From Owenia fusiformis (lineage: Eukaryota > Annelida > Polychaeta > Sabellida > Oweniidae), in NCBI GenBank assembly GCA_903813345.2, contig CAIIXF020000001.1, positions 29,129,915-29,193,914 of the forward strand: 64,000 nucleotides of DNA, in the 5' to 3' direction. Below the pieces are notes generated by a model that was not told the DNA's origin, ran no database searches, and saw only the letters and a list, made by a program, of their open reading frames with translations. Of the stretch, positions 42,801-56,519 are shown piece by piece (the stretch's first letter is position 1; each line of letters begins with the position of its first letter). A program made the translations under genes and the position numbers.

Positions 42801-44645
42801 ATTCTAAAATTGAAACAATTTTTTGTTTAGCCTGCTTGCTATATCTGATTCTCTCTTTAAAGGATTGCTTGTCAGAATATTATTCATTATTTTAAACTCA
42901 TCTTTGATTTTATAGTTCTGATATTTCTGCTATATTTCATAACTTTCAATTGACAGCTCAACATGACATCAGATTTAGTTCTCTCTCGGATAATACAGGA
43001 AATATTATCTAAATTGTACAAATGCCGGAAAAAATAATAATTGATCATAATCATGTGATTAATCAATCAAATTATGAGTCATGTTTTAATATAAGATTGA
43101 AATATGTGCTCAGTTTTATCTTATGTGAAAAGGCTAGCTCTTGTTTAACATGTGATTTGCACTATACCGTCATTATCATCTGTGAAATGGATCAATGCCA
43201 CTAAGTCAGCAAAATGCTTTGTAAATGCCAGATTTATTGTTTAATAGGCAACATGTATCGGTAACTATGGTAACCTACAATGTGTAAGCCTTATTTAGCC
43301 TATAAATGATCATTATTATTGTGATTAATGTCCGCATACCTGGTTTTATAATTGTAAACAAAGCTGTATTAGGGTTTTTAAAGGTTAGTAAGACATAATT
43401 AATTTACAGTGTAACATGGAACAATGGAATAACTTCATCAATTGCTGTGAAATCTTTTGGTATAAATTTAAGTCAATTAATCAAATTATTTAAGTACTTG
43501 ATGGTACACTGTACTTTGTTGAATATTTCTCTTCTTTTTTTAAACAGGAATCATATCATTGAAATTTGGACACAATGTAAAATTTACCTATACAAACTTT
43601 AGGCGACTTCAACTCATAGTCGTCATTTCAGACTTCACTGACTATGTTCCTTCCACCTGAACCACTTTCTCACAACACAAAACCAGTTCTTTAGTTGCGA
43701 ACTACTAGTTCTCTCCCCTCCCTCTTACCTGAACTTTGGATTGAAAACATTTTTTGGAAAATTATTATTATTTTTTGATCCTGTATTTAAAGCTTGAAAA
43801 TGTATTTTTATTGACTAGAATAAAACATTTGTTGTCTCCCCCCTCAATTGCATTATTGATCCAGCCATTGAAATCTATTTAACATCATATATCTAATGAT
43901 TATAATTCAAAACAGGATTTCTGTCTAATATGTAGATTTTATGGTCTGTGTATATAGTCGGCAGGTGATGCACTGCAGTTGACATTGAACGTTGTTGAAA
44001 ACAATTATGTTTTGTTTTTATGCAAATTAAACAGAGAAACTGATTCAATTGTAAATGCAATCTATGAATGCTGGTAGTGAGTAGGGATGTTGCCTCATTT
44101 TTGAAAGGAAAGCCACTTATTGCTAGGGCTCCCACGATACACTTCTTTTAATATCGATTTCACAAAAATATGAAAATCAAAAAATCAAAACTGTTCAGTC
44201 TTTTGGTAGTACTACTCATCTGACATTAACGCTAATTTATTACCAATACATTCTTTATTTGAAGTCCCATTGTTAGATTTGAATTGTTACCATGCTGAGT
44301 CCAGGACACGCATGAGAATAAACAAAGAAAACAAACTAGAAATTCTGTACTCTCATGTTTTGTCTGTCAGCCATTTTTTGTATTAGCTATATCAATATGT
44401 TAAGAAGGTAACCAAAAACTATATGGTCAGGTCACAAGTTTTTTCATGGAAAGCCAGCGAAATGAAAGTTTCTCAAACAAAATTGTAATCACATTTAAGT
44501 TAAACCTGCACATTGCTCCAAAACGCAATATGTTGACATATATTGTTTTTGCATTTTCAAGCTCTAATATAAAGTTAATCTAAATGAAACTTGTTTTTTC
44601 TGCATAATATCAAAGAACAATCATCTAGTTGAAAAAAATAAAAAA

Positions 44646-44710
44646 GTTCATGCGGGATTCGAACCCGGGCCTCATGCGTGCTGAGCGAGCATTCTACCGC
44701 AAGGCCACCA
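44646..44710 (-). tRNA. Degenerate tRNA-like segment with Pol III boxes
   Basis: On the minus strand TGGCCTTGCGGTAGAATG fits an A box and GGGTTCGAATCCCG fits a B box. A TTTTTT run follows. The acceptor arm ends (ATACTTG and CATGAAC) do not pair, so this is a pseudo-tRNA or SINE head rather than a working tRNA gene. Confidence 0.45.
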
Positions 44711-47037
44711 AGTATTATGAATGATAGGAGTTATTAAACGCAACTTATGCTCAATGCTATAATTCGGAAGTGACGTCACGTTCTTAATTTAGAAACCTTT
44801 CCAAAATCATATTGTCATCACCAATCGAAGCAATTCAATGAAAAATCTTTGAAATGACACATTTATCGTAAGTATTTATGCACAAGATTTTCCCCATTTG
44901 TTCATCATTCTATAATCTTTCATTCAGCTCAAAATGATAAAGTTCACCCCTGAAACAACCCAAGATTGCGTTTCGGGGCAAAGAGCAGCTTTTACCAATT
45001 CAGAAGCAGTCTTTTAAAATGACGAATTGCCTGCATAATTAAAAGCCAATGAAAGAACAGCCCATTCTGATGATGTTGAAAGAACTCTTTGCAACACATT
45101 AAGGTGAAATACATTTACTCACATGCATGTTATGTTTTAGCTTTTTAATTTTATAAGCAAGTTCAATAAAACCCCACAAGCTGAACTATTCCCAATTCAT
45201 TATCAAGGGCACCCACCTACTCAAGTTTTTGAATGATAGTATTATATGCACATATAGATATGTAGATATATTGAAACAATCCTCAATTCCATGTGGAAAT
45301 ACAATGCATGTTGTCAAATTTTGTCTATGGAGAATTATTCTTGCTCAATGGTATTTCTGTTTTTCTACTTCATGATATTGGATTCGGACGCATAACGGCA
45401 ATAACAATCAGCTTATTAGGGCACACATCAAAATGTTATCAAATCTGGCAAATCTGAGTACAGAAAATTATCGCCTACCATTGAATGTCTGTATAATTGA
45501 TGAAAATCTGTTTTCTTCAACAATAAAATGAATAAGAATATGTGTAAAAATGTCAAAGTATATACACACTTAAAAGAATATAGACTTTAATGTTGACATT
45601 TTTTATTCACTATTTTCAAGATAAAGAGATAATAATATAAAAGCCTTTGCTATGATATTTTGATATGTCCCCTAAATAAACTTAAAGGTCTAATTTCTCT
45701 GATTGAATGTCAACATTTGCCATAAAGTTCTCAGTCCTCAATTCATCAATTAATTGTTCTACAATATACCCTCTGCGTCACATTGTAATATTTGAATGTA
45801 ATATGTAATGATGGGAAATAAACTTAACTTTAAAAAAAGCTTCATCATTTACAGTGTTACAAAATGTCATTCCATGAAGATATCCAGGTTAAATTTCCAG
45901 ATGGTTTTAGAGAAAAGTACCCCGGCACTCAAATTGGTTAATTTGCATAACAGAAATCGAACATTATTTTAAGGATTTTCGACATTGTGATCAACAATAA
46001 TGAGTTTCTAAGGTAACTCCTGATGGGATTATTAACATGTTTTATGGCTGCCATTATTAATTGCAATTTGTTGGATGTAACTTATTAGATTTGCAAATCC
46101 TATAAGTCTATCACTTATCTCATATCCTGTTAGAACGAGTTGTTAAATAATGGAACAGTTACAACGAGGGAAAACTTTTTCCTCTATACCTCAAGTATTT
46201 ATTCATGCGTGATTAACGGGGTTAACATGCTTTTTTACAGCCACTCAAAAAATTATTTGAATTCTGCCATTGGTAGCCTGATAAGTTGCCCTGAATCAAC
46301 ATCCTAGTCTTAAAAGTCTTTAATACCATTAGAGTTATTCATCTTGGAAAGATATATATTTTTAACTAGGTATTTAACAACATATGTTCAACATAAGATC
46401 ATAGTGAAACCTATAATATATCTGAACACCCCTCTGATACAAACATCTCTCGATGTGACCACTTTTTCTCAGCTCTGTTCCAATTTTGATTTATGTCCCA
46501 AAGACTCACATATTAAGGAGACCTTGAAATGTGAATACTAGTTTTGTGGTGATTAATCGATACATTGTGATATACATTGCGCGATTGGCAATTCTGGCGA
46601 TGCATCGATGTCTGGAACAAAACATCGATGTTTTATTTTAAAAATATTTAATCTGCAAAAAATCATCTATTCTTATTCCTTTTTCCTGCAAATGTCTTTC
46701 ATTTCTCATTCCTTAGATCATTTTTGTATGTTTCTGATATTTTATTACTTTAAAAATGTTTAAGCTTGCCAAATTGACCAATGACCTCCAATGTTCACTT
46801 TATTTTCCCTACATCGTTACCGGAAGTACCGAATTACTATTACTTATTTGTAGCCTTTTATACTAAACTGTGAGCAACAACAATGAGTATTCAATTTGCT
46901 AAATGTTATGCGTACCCCTAAGGTAGCTTCTATGGTGAAAGAACTACAAGTTATATTTAGAATGAATGTTTTACATCTATAAAACATCAATACAATATCA
47001 TTATATAAAAAACGTTTTCTTGACTACAGGATTCAGA

Positions 47038-47180
47038 ACCCAAGATTTGGGCCCATAGCCCCCCTCCCAAAGCCAAATTTTTTTCAAATTCATGCATTTT
47101 TCACCAATTTGGGCCAATTTTGTCAAAGGTGATCCCCCGCTAGAATATTTTGAAAGTGAATCTCCCTTGGTAAAAGCTTG
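47038..47180. repeat. Dispersed repeat related to 29180-29364
   Basis: Shares CAAATTCATGCA, GATCCCCC(G/C) and CTCCCTTGGTAAAAGCTT with the copy that carries the Ty3 insertion. Confidence 0.55.
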
Positions 47181-47648
47181 CAAGGCCTGAGATTAATCCA
47201 AAAAGAAATTTTTCATTGTTAAGGTTTATCTACATATTATCACACAGGTATTTTTATTTTTCGACCTTTAAGGAGCCAAAAATCATTGCATTGATAATTA
47301 AAGCTAAAACTATAAAATAACAATTTCTCTATGATATAATGTCAAGTCCTATCATATCCATTTGTGTTCCTGATGTTAGACATTACTCATTGCCATATAA
47401 TTTCAGTCATAAGTCACATCACCTTTGAATCCCAAATATGTCAGAATCAACTAAATAAATGAAATAAGATTTTATGAATGAAGACTCAGAATGTCTTTCT
47501 CATGTCAAAGTTTAAAATTTATTTCCCCAACATCTATAATGGTCCACCCCTGAGACTATGATTCTTTGAAAAATGTTTATCACAAAGCAGTGGAATTATA
47601 AATGCATGAGAGTATGCTCTTTATTAATTGCTTTATATTTCATTCCAG

Positions 47649-47709
47649 TTAGATTTCATCCAGTTACAAGGCACCTTGACTACAGGAGCAGAGCTGGAAT
47701 CTGAGAAGT
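47649..47709 (+). CDS. Orphan candidate exon (61 nt)
   Basis: TTTCATTCCAG precedes and GTGAGTAGG follows a 61 nt segment. Only phase 0 is open, giving LDFIQLQGTLTTGAELESEK and a phase 1 exit. The QLQGTL core is faintly like the start of the Ctf8 family (a subunit of the alternative clamp loader), but that is a guess from one short segment. No partner exon was found, so this could be chance. Confidence 0.25.
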
Positions 47710-48769
47710 GTGAGTAGGATTTCTATGCCACTATAGATAAAGATACGCCTTATTGATAAGTAAGACAAATTTTACACATTGCATGATGTTACTGTCAGTT
47801 TGCCTTTGTCTTTAAAATTTGGCAGAAAAATCCCAAGAGAAAAATCCCTTAAGACACTCCTATGAGAATTTTTTTCTAAAGTCAAAGTTAACATATTCTC
47901 AGACAGTATAGAAGCTGATGTTTACTTTCAATTTCTTAATGTACTTATTAATTTCTTAACAGCTGATGTTTCTTTTTTGAAGTGTTTTTATTAAAATATT
48001 TCAATGCAAAGAAACCAAACAGGCATTGACCTTAACACTTCTTACTGAATGAGTAAGAAAAATGTTTTCAGTTAGTTTAAAATATAATGACAATTTCTAA
48101 GAACATGAACTTACACCCTTGGTATACGCAGCTAACGAAAATTGACCGGTACGGGTCAAAAGCTGGACCGGTACGGGTTAACGGTTTTATTTGAATTTAA
48201 AATAGCCATAACTTGCTCAATATTGACTTCCTCGTGTGTAATTTGAAATATATGATGCCTCCTGATGCTTTTAAGTACCCCAATTTTTTACAGATTTTTA
48301 AACGGACCAAAACTCTCTAAATGCGCATTTATGCTCTTTTCTCTCGAGAACGACTGTCTCATTTTCATGATAACTTTTATTTAGTACTTCTAACATATAA
48401 GATCTATTTTTCCCCATCAAGGTATGATGTAAATGACATGCTATTTACATCTTGTGAGTTTCAATGACGCGCGTTTGATTTTATAAAAAATGCCAAACTT
48501 TGTGACAATGTTCCATATAGTGTATTTATTGCATCAATATTCGTAACATTAATATCTTCGGAGTAAGTTAAACCGAACCTAAACAAAACCAGTTACAACA
48601 AAAAGTACCAACTATCCCACATCTTACACAACAAATATGTAAGATGCTTCAAAACTGTATTCGACCCCATCAAATATACATTTGATAAGTATTTTAAATA
48701 TATGCAATGCCAAGCACCGTTCGTGTTGGGTAAACATATTCATTTGCGGTAAACATAGGCCTATTCATT

Positions 48770-49200
48770 TGTGGGGTAAGTCACGTGACTTACCGAATTA
48801 TTTTATATAAACCAATGTTCACTGTTTTGATGTAAGTCACATGACTTTGGTCACGTGACTTGCGCCATCTATATATTCCAAGAGCTCTGGTGTGATCCTC
48901 CAATCGCGAACACGTATCTTCTATTATGAAAGGATCGCTTGTAGCCTCATGCTGCAATGATCTAAGAACTTCTCAATTTCCTCTCTGAATCGTGAATATG
49001 AATCTTGTTCAAATTCTTTTTCCTCGCTTGTTTCATCCATTTTCAGTTTTGAAATAATTTCTACGTCACTGGTCACGTGATTTACCGAATGGTTTTATGC
49101 TACATGCAGCATGTGTCATTTATGTGGGATAAGTCACGTGACTTACCCCACATGATTTTATGTGCAAGAATATGTCATTAATTATGTGGGGTAAGTCACA
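48770..49200. repeat. Cluster of GTCACGTGAC palindromes
   Basis: GTCACGTGAC occurs at 48780, 48850 and 49133, with near matches at 48836 (GTCACATGAC) and 49072 (GTCACGTGAT). Two of them sit in larger palindromes of the form GTGGGGTAAGTCACGTGAC plus its mirror. It is either a diverged inverted or tandem repeat or an enhancer-like cluster of E-boxes. The decamer is the CLEAR consensus bound by TFEB/MITF-type factors. Confidence 0.6.
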
Positions 49201-49464
49201 AGTGCATTTATCGCAGTTATATAAATCAAATATAAATGTGTAAAAACAAACAAATTTATTACGTGTTTCGAACCATTTTGATATAGTGGAATATCGAAAA
49301 AAATTCCATATGTGAACTTATGATACATAATATGTGCAGGACTGAATCCATGGATTTTGATTTGTCTCAGTGCAAAACATAATATTTGACTGTGTATATT
49401 AGGTAATATAGAATATATCGTGGTATAGAATTCAAAATAGTTTACATGTACATATTACATGTAC

Positions 49465-49640
49465 AGTGGAACCTGTGTAAGTAGAACACCCTTGGGAACA
49501 CAAAAAAGCATTCTACTTGTGAGGTGTTCCATTTACAAAGGTTCATTAACATGGAGTCAATGAGGCATAGGACTTAAAAACCTGATCCACTAATGAGGTG
49601 TTCCACTTAAAGAGGTATTCCACTCAGCAGTTTCTAATAT
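49465..49640. mobile_element. ACAGTGGAACC repeat, copy 1
   Basis: Starts ACAGTGGAACCTGTGTAAGT and has repeated GGTGTTCCA(T/C)TTA motifs. It is related to 63065-63475. No coding sequence. It is a non-autonomous interspersed repeat. Confidence 0.55.
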
Positions 49641-52343
49641 ATATAGAATTCTCAATTTTCCCTTTTTAAAATAAGATACTATTATGCAGAATAATGTACA
49701 ATTTTTTATTTACTTGGACTTGTAATTTAATACTTCAAGTCAGTTTTTTAACACAAGGAGATGCAGCTGTTTCACATTGTGAACATTAGATAAACAATGG
49801 ATGGTAAAGATTTAAACACTGCTTACAATGAAGGTTATAAACTTCGGAGGATTGAATAAATTTTTACATAATTATGATTCTTTCATTAAAGTCCAGGCCT
49901 TACTTAGTCATTAAACTAGGCCATTATCAACTGTCTTGTGTCTTTTGTTTGTCTAATTGTTGACATAGACAACATGGCTATACTGTCAGGAAGTGTAGAC
50001 CTTATGACCAGTCAGAGCAGTGAAACAATGGAACACATTACTAAATAATATAAGATAAGGATAGCTCAAGTTATATAGAGTGCTAGAATATAGGAAGTAG
50101 CCCCTGGAACTTGGAAACCCTATCTTGTAATAACATAAAATAACATAAGGAGGAGCATGATACCAACCAATCTCTTTGTCAAGTGGACAATCCCCTCCCT
50201 CCCTCTTTCCTCTTGACCAGGTGTAGGCTGAGATTGAATGTGGGGATTAGGATATGTACAGTGTCTTGAGGAAAAATTAGTAAAACAAAAAAGTTAAACA
50301 AGAATACAAAAAATATATGGACAAACAAAATAAGAATATTATCAACAAGTGAACCCACCTACCAATGCATCAACTAAATCACACAAAAAGTCCATTCTAG
50401 AATGCTGTAGTAATCTACAAAGCATAAATATACTAATATAAAGCAAATCATTCTATTATATATCCTGAGCACAGCGGTTAACAGGTTAGCTGAACTCTTT
50501 TAAGAAGCGGAATCGAACTAATGGAAATGGTAAATCCTGATTCTGATCAAAAGTGCAATAAAAAGATCTGTAATACATGGTAAACATATTATTATTATCA
50601 TAAAAATAGTTGTCATTATAGATATCATTATATCATCATATTATTATCATAAGAAATATTTGATTTGAAATTTCAGGGTTGCTTTTTGAGAAAAAGAGTA
50701 TTAGTTTTAAGGTATGCTGGGTAAAATTTAAAGGGGTGTTACCAGAGTTTGATATAAAGAAATATAACCAAAAATGATCGTTGATAATATTTTTACTAAA
50801 TAGTCGAACATTTCAAAGGTTAAAAGTTTAAAAGCTTTTGAAAGCACACTCTAAATAACTTATTAGCATTGCATGTCAATTTCACTAATAAATCAGTTGC
50901 CAAAGCAAATGCGTTCCTAACACTCATACTTAGCTATGACCTCTTGAGGAAATAAGAGGCGGCTTGTTCTCATTTGATTTCATTTGAAAAGGCAAAGATA
51001 CATCTTGATAGAGGTGAAAACAGAATGACCCAGGAGAGAATGTTAGTTGGTACTTTTGAGATGGCTTTGGAAAAGCAGGAACTTCATTAAGTATTAATCT
51101 TTCCGAACAATGTAGGAGTGACATTATTTGACAAATTACTTGTTTCCCCTGCCATTTATATTGTCAAGGTGATCATCAAAGCAGATCATTCTGACCTGAT
51201 GCAAGCAACTTCTTATGATAACTTATGTAAGCACACTTTCTAGATTGAAAAATATGTTTTATTTGTACATGTATCATTGACATTTCACCCCTTGTGCTCA
51301 ATAATATATTCAACTGTAAAGCTAATCTAAAAAAAACATGATGGGTAACACATAAGAAAAATCACTGTTAAAAAAACAGACCTCTCAAAAATAGTAAAAA
51401 TGGCATCTATCACAATCACATCTCATACATCTATCTGCCTGTACAGAATCCATTTGATAATGTTAAGCATTTACTATGATCTATTCACTTTCTTTTTTAG
51501 AATGATCAAAAATTAAGGAAATAATTTTTCATTTAAACTAATGATAGCTATTACTTAAGCAAAACGAAAGCTAATTACCACTGTAGCTTCAATAGTACAG
51601 TTGAATGCTGAATATTTATATGTTTGTATTTAGACTTCACAATTTTTAATCTAGCTTATATCGACAAAGAAATCCCTCACTCTCCTTAGATTTGGCCCCT
51701 CGACTTAGAATGGCATTATCTGTAGTTGGTTTTTCACTATAAGATTTTTGATTGATTTAAAACAACACTGTATATACTCACTCTTGCAAAACTAGTCTGA
51801 TTTTCATCAAGAAATGAAACCTCATACTTTGGAAATGTAATATAATACCTAAATATAATGCACACCACAGATCTACCCCATATCCTAAAATAACCCTATA
51901 GTGTGCAGACTGAAAAAACCTCTTGGTTTATGACAAGGTCATTATAACATCCTTGTTTATGTACAAATCCAGGCTTGGATTCTTTCAGAACTTCCTGCTA
52001 AAAATGGTGTCCTTCTTATATGACAGCAACTATGTATGTGCCACAGTGAGCAGAATTTGTCTTATTATGTCACCACCGCAACATTTTGTGGATTGTGTTG
52101 GCTTTAGGAGTTCAGCGTCTGTAACAAATGGCAGGCGATTACATTTTGCGTGTTAATTCCTTGCATTCTATTGTCGCTGGAAGGAAAGTCTCTCACCCAT
52201 GATAACACCCCCCCTCCCATGACATTTACAGTCTTTTATATATGTGCAAAAAATATGTTTGATTTTAAGAGGAAAATTGAAAATGTACAAATAAAGTGTT
52301 GCAGATGGCTTCTTGCAATACTGCAGTAACCTTGCATTACTGA
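49641..52343. other. No gene seen
   Basis: AT-rich sequence with frequent stops. There are no recognisable exons, RNA genes or strong repeats. Confidence 0.4.
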
Positions 52344-52863
52344 GTGAGACTGGCAATGACTACCAATGTCATATCATATTCATTTGAGTGCAATCAAGTA
52401 CTGGACATACATAAGCATGCAACCAAAGACTTCTCTAATGAGCAAATTACTTTCACACATGAAATACAAAAAATACAGTCTGCGGTACAATTTCATTGCA
52501 AAGTCACTGCAAATATTGACATTGATGTGAATGATGTGAAACTTCCCGATCCATTCTCAAAAAATGCATTCTTGAAATGTGTTAAACAAAAGCTTATCAC
52601 TAAATGCAATAATCAGTGGAAAGTGAAAATAGCTCTGGTAACAAAACAAAGTTTAAAAATAATATTCAACTTGAAGAATATCTTATTACTAAAAATAACT
52701 TTGAAAAAAGAAAACTGAAACTGAGACTCAGTGATCATTCATTAGAGATGATTGAAGCAGGAAGATACAAAAATGAAATAATCGCAAATGTACAAAATGA
52801 AATAAATCACTGTGCATCATGTGAAATATCAGGCTTCTATCTATTCCTATACAGCATCCTTTG
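52344..52863 (+). pseudogene. Decayed retroelement C-terminal fragment
   Basis: Two overlapping frames (52344-52718 and 52616-52864) read together as one diverged protein: DPFSKNAFLKCVKQKL, then after a frame change NIQLEEYLITKNNF and LRLSDHSLEMIEAGRYKN, followed by a Cys pair (CASC). The pattern of a long helix region, an EYL segment, then LS-H-L-IE-GRY and a CXXC resembles the tail found after reverse transcriptase in some invertebrate LINE-like proteins. The frame break and isolation indicate a relic. Confidence 0.4.
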
Positions 52864-54029
52864 ACAACAACAAGTCAAAGGAACTTATGGCTCATCTATT
52901 AATTTCCTTTTTAGTTTCATAACAGAAAGATGTGACGAGTATAAGAGTGTCTACGTGCGCCATCCCCTGCATTGAAGATTACGGATTCAGATCATGATTA
53001 AGTACAGCCTTTATTATTCGGGAAGCTTCCAATAGTTCAGTTTCAGTAACTTATCTGGCTATTAATTTATGGCTCTGATACCACAAATACATCATAATTT
53101 GCAAAGGGTTGAAATGCAATTGTAACAAACCAAAACAGAAAATGAATATTAAGTCATTGAGTCATGATTCAAGAACAGTGATTTGTATATCAATCTTAAA
53201 GGTGTGCTTACATGTAAAAATACTCTTTGTGGTTTTCTTGTAAATTTGGTCTGATATTTACTTGATTTAATCTTTTTTCTAAATATTATGTAGCTGTACT
53301 CGAAGGTGGCTTTTTAATTGAAAGTGCATGTGTTCCATGCAATTTTTCATCTTTATCATTTTAAAGGCATCAGACTCTTAAGTGGGACAATCAAAATGTA
53401 TCAAATGTAAAATATAGTAACCTAAAAAGTATTGTGTAGAAGGGTGAGGTCTTGATTTGAATTGAATTGATTGAATTTTGATTTTTGTCTTTTGGAGAAT
53501 TTTCTCTTCTAGAACTCCAAACCTGCAAGACTAAATTTTTGACACCTTCCCCTTGAACAACATTCGATCAATAAACGATTTAACACAAGTCATATATTAG
53601 TTCCCAATATGACCATTCGGTAAATCTATTATCCCATTTTTGTATTTATGTAGTGTTAAATTTGAAGCAAATATCAATCAGGAACAGTTCAAATAACCTT
53701 AACGATAAAGATTTGACCTATTACAAATGTTGATTGAAACTATTCCTAATAAATATTCGGTGAAAGATAATTTGCTGTAAGAGAAATAGGCCATATGATA
53801 GACCATATCAGCGATGCAACAGGGAAACACGGTCTGGTGGTAAAACTGCCGATATGTCAGTCTTGTTCTCGAAATCTTGATTGTATATTGGCTGATAATC
53901 CTATACAAGATCAAGAGCTCAATTTTATTTTCAATCTTATAAGTTGACACTCACTCATTTTGAATTCCAACTTCTTGTTAAATGACATAAAAAAACATTT
54001 GGGCTCAGCATCAATAAAGAAAAATTTGA

Positions 54030-54675
54030 AATATTTTTTCATTTATAAAGTGATTTTAGACAGTCATATCTTTCACCATAAGTACTTTCTGGGCATAAAT
54101 ACAGTTGTATTTTTCGTATTTATACCCAAAAAGGAGGAAGGAAAGTATCGCAACAGATTTTGGACAGTCATTTGTTGGACTTTAGCTATTTCCTGAGGAT
54201 TTAAATGGGTGCATATGTTAGACCAATCCATTACCTCCAGGTAAAAGCACCCCTAGAGATGATAAAATAATTTTGACTTGTTGACAGGGAAGATGCAAAC
54301 AACCCACCCACATGTTTTTTCTGAAATATTTTTCTGATTTTCAACCCCTTCCACTACTGCTTTTCTAATTTTTCTTGCATCAATATGTTGTGTTTTGACA
54401 CACAGTTAACCCCTTCAAAGGAATAAGTGATTCCTTTTAGATAAAATGGAAAACAATATTTCCCATGTTATTTTCCCATAGGAAAAACTCATTCGATCCA
54501 TTGTTTTCAGTTAATTTCGGTCATCCATAATGGATATCTTTAAACCTGTTTAAATCCTCAGAAAATAGCCAAAATCCAACATATGACTGTCCGAAATCTG
54601 TTGCAATACTTTCCCTCCTCCCTTGGTGAAAGGTAGTCTCTAAAATCACTTGCCATACTGCACGTTGACCTTTAT
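54030..54675. mobile_element. Foldback element with about 180 bp arms
   Basis: The left arm has GTGATTTTAGACAGTCATAT, GGAGGAAGGAAAGTAT, GCAACAGATTTTGGACAGTC and TTTCCTGAGGATTTAAA. All recur inverted at about 54548-54665. The core of about 330 bp is non-coding. No transposase was found. Confidence 0.65.
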
Positions 54676-55805
54676 TTATTTATTTGAAATAATCAGAGGG
54701 TAACTACCATTTATAGATTTAGATTATTATCCCTCTGAATCATAGGGTTTCTTACAGCTGGGGACCCAAAAGCCGCTAAAAGAAGAGAACAGTGTACCAA
54801 CAGAAAGGCATTTTTGTTTTGCTTTGTATGGAACTTTAATTTAAAGAAAAATAGTGCAGTATCCTTGATTTTCAAACATTTGGTACTGGTCTAAAATTCA
54901 AATTATTTCGTTTTTTTTTCGTGTATACTTTGACCCCCGTGTGAATGAAGCTTGAGTAGGGATATATGTAAAAGCTGTCTGTCCATCTGTCTGTCCAAAC
55001 TCAAATGGATGACAGATAAGATTTAGGTTTTTTTCTTTGATCTACTTTTGCAATTTGACTTAGTTTTGTTACAAAATGGAACCAACTTTTAAAATCAATT
55101 TTACATAAGATATGGTGATAGAATAATGATATCATATTTTTGCAGATTACTCCATGATCATAACAATCATAATCTCCCAAATTACAATTGATCCTTTATA
55201 TCAATTATCAGGACATGTTTCAATCTCTGCACATAAGATCTCACACTCAACAAATAGAACAATACCCTGTTTCATTGAAATGTGATAAATCAATCTTAAA
55301 ATTCCTCACATTAAACTAAGTGGGAAATTAATAGTAACATTTATTTCAAAACCTGCACTAATCTGTTTTGGTATCATTAAAAATATTTCACATAACACCT
55401 TTTACATTTGAATATAATCCCCATAAAATGTTATCTATTTCCATATTTATATAGCAGCTTTCTTCGGGTATCATATTAAGAATGACACCTCAAATGTCAC
55501 ACAGATACTGATTGGATGGACCCTTTGAATTAGGTACTGTATACGTATTCTATTTTGCCTCCTGTTTCAGTTAAAGAGTATTATATGGACAAAGGGTTTA
55601 TGAAAATAAAGAAAATGTAAAAGTTAAGATATGTACAATTGTTTGAAATAATTCATTTTCAATAAAAAATAACGTCTTGTGTCGCAGGTTTTACATATGG
55701 TCCATCCATTATCTATCACAGTCTTTGAACATTTATAATTATGAAATTGAAATAAGCACTATCGTATATGATTAACTGGGACAGCCATAAAATTAAAACT
55801 GGGAA

Positions 55806-56010
55806 TGAAGGTATGGTAAACTATTATATAGGTATGGTAAACTATACATATGGTAAACTACAGGTACAGTGAATAAAACTAAATACGGTAAACTGGATTT
55901 GTAAAAATTGTATAAATGTTTTCTTTGAAATACATGCATAATTTTTCATAAAAAATGGTTTTGGTCAACTCTAAGTTTAAACTACACAGATGGTAAACTA
56001 CAGGTTTAGT
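55806..56010. repeat. GGTAAACTA short repeats
   Basis: Five to six copies of (T)ATGGTAAACTA or ACGGTAAACT are scattered over 200 bp. It is non-coding. The flanking 54676-57424 stretch has no other supportable gene apart from the promoter-like block at 56371. Confidence 0.5.
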
Positions 56011-56370
56011 TAACTTCGGTACTAATTTTTTTCAGCTCAACAGATAGATTCTTCTCTTCCAACCTCTTATTTACTTTAAATGGGAAAGTGGTTTTTAGTT
56101 TGCAAGGTCAATGTCAACATAAACAAACATGTCTTTGAGTGCACAGAGGCTTACCCTGCGTGCAGAGTCTAGTTAAACTACACTCTGCCTAGTAGAGACC
56201 ATATTACAGTTTAATAGCCCCACCCCCTCGACGGGTACCGGTGACAGTTTGGGTAAAACACTTTTGACCTACGCGCTGCCCTTCCACCAATCAGCGAGCT
56301 TCAAGAAACATACGCCAAATGCGTTCTAATTAAATATTCGCATGGCATTGGTCAATTCCGGGCTCAATGA

Positions 56371-56519
56371 TGACGTCAGAAGGAATGACCATATAAAGAA
56401 CGTCGGTCAAATTTGGCCGACGAAAACTGATTGGCGCGTTGAGTTCACAGGTTTATTTTAGTTTGAAAGAGTGAAGACGAAGCTCTATTTTAAGAAGTGA
56501 AGTCAAACGAATGCAAAGG
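56371..56519 (+). promoter_or_regulatory. Probable promoter and first non-coding exon of the right-hand receptor gene
   Basis: TGACGTCA (56371-56378) and CATATAAAG (56390-56398, TATA-like) are followed by a locally CG-richer stretch and a donor AAAGG|GTAACA at 56519. The receptor start exon at 60227 begins with a strong acceptor (TTGTTTTTCAG), so it needs an upstream 5' UTR exon. This block is the best candidate within the window. Confidence 0.35.

Larger units (their letters stand above)
41065..47648. other. Long stretch without a supportable gene
   Basis: AT-rich non-coding DNA right of the Ty3 element. It holds the microsatellite at 41550, the dispersed repeat at 42485, a tRNA-like segment at 44646 and the repeat at 47038. 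hAT-style end motifs (TAGGGCTCCCACGATACA near 44123) hint at more decayed elements. No exon with good splice sites and a recognisable product was found. Confidence 0.4.
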
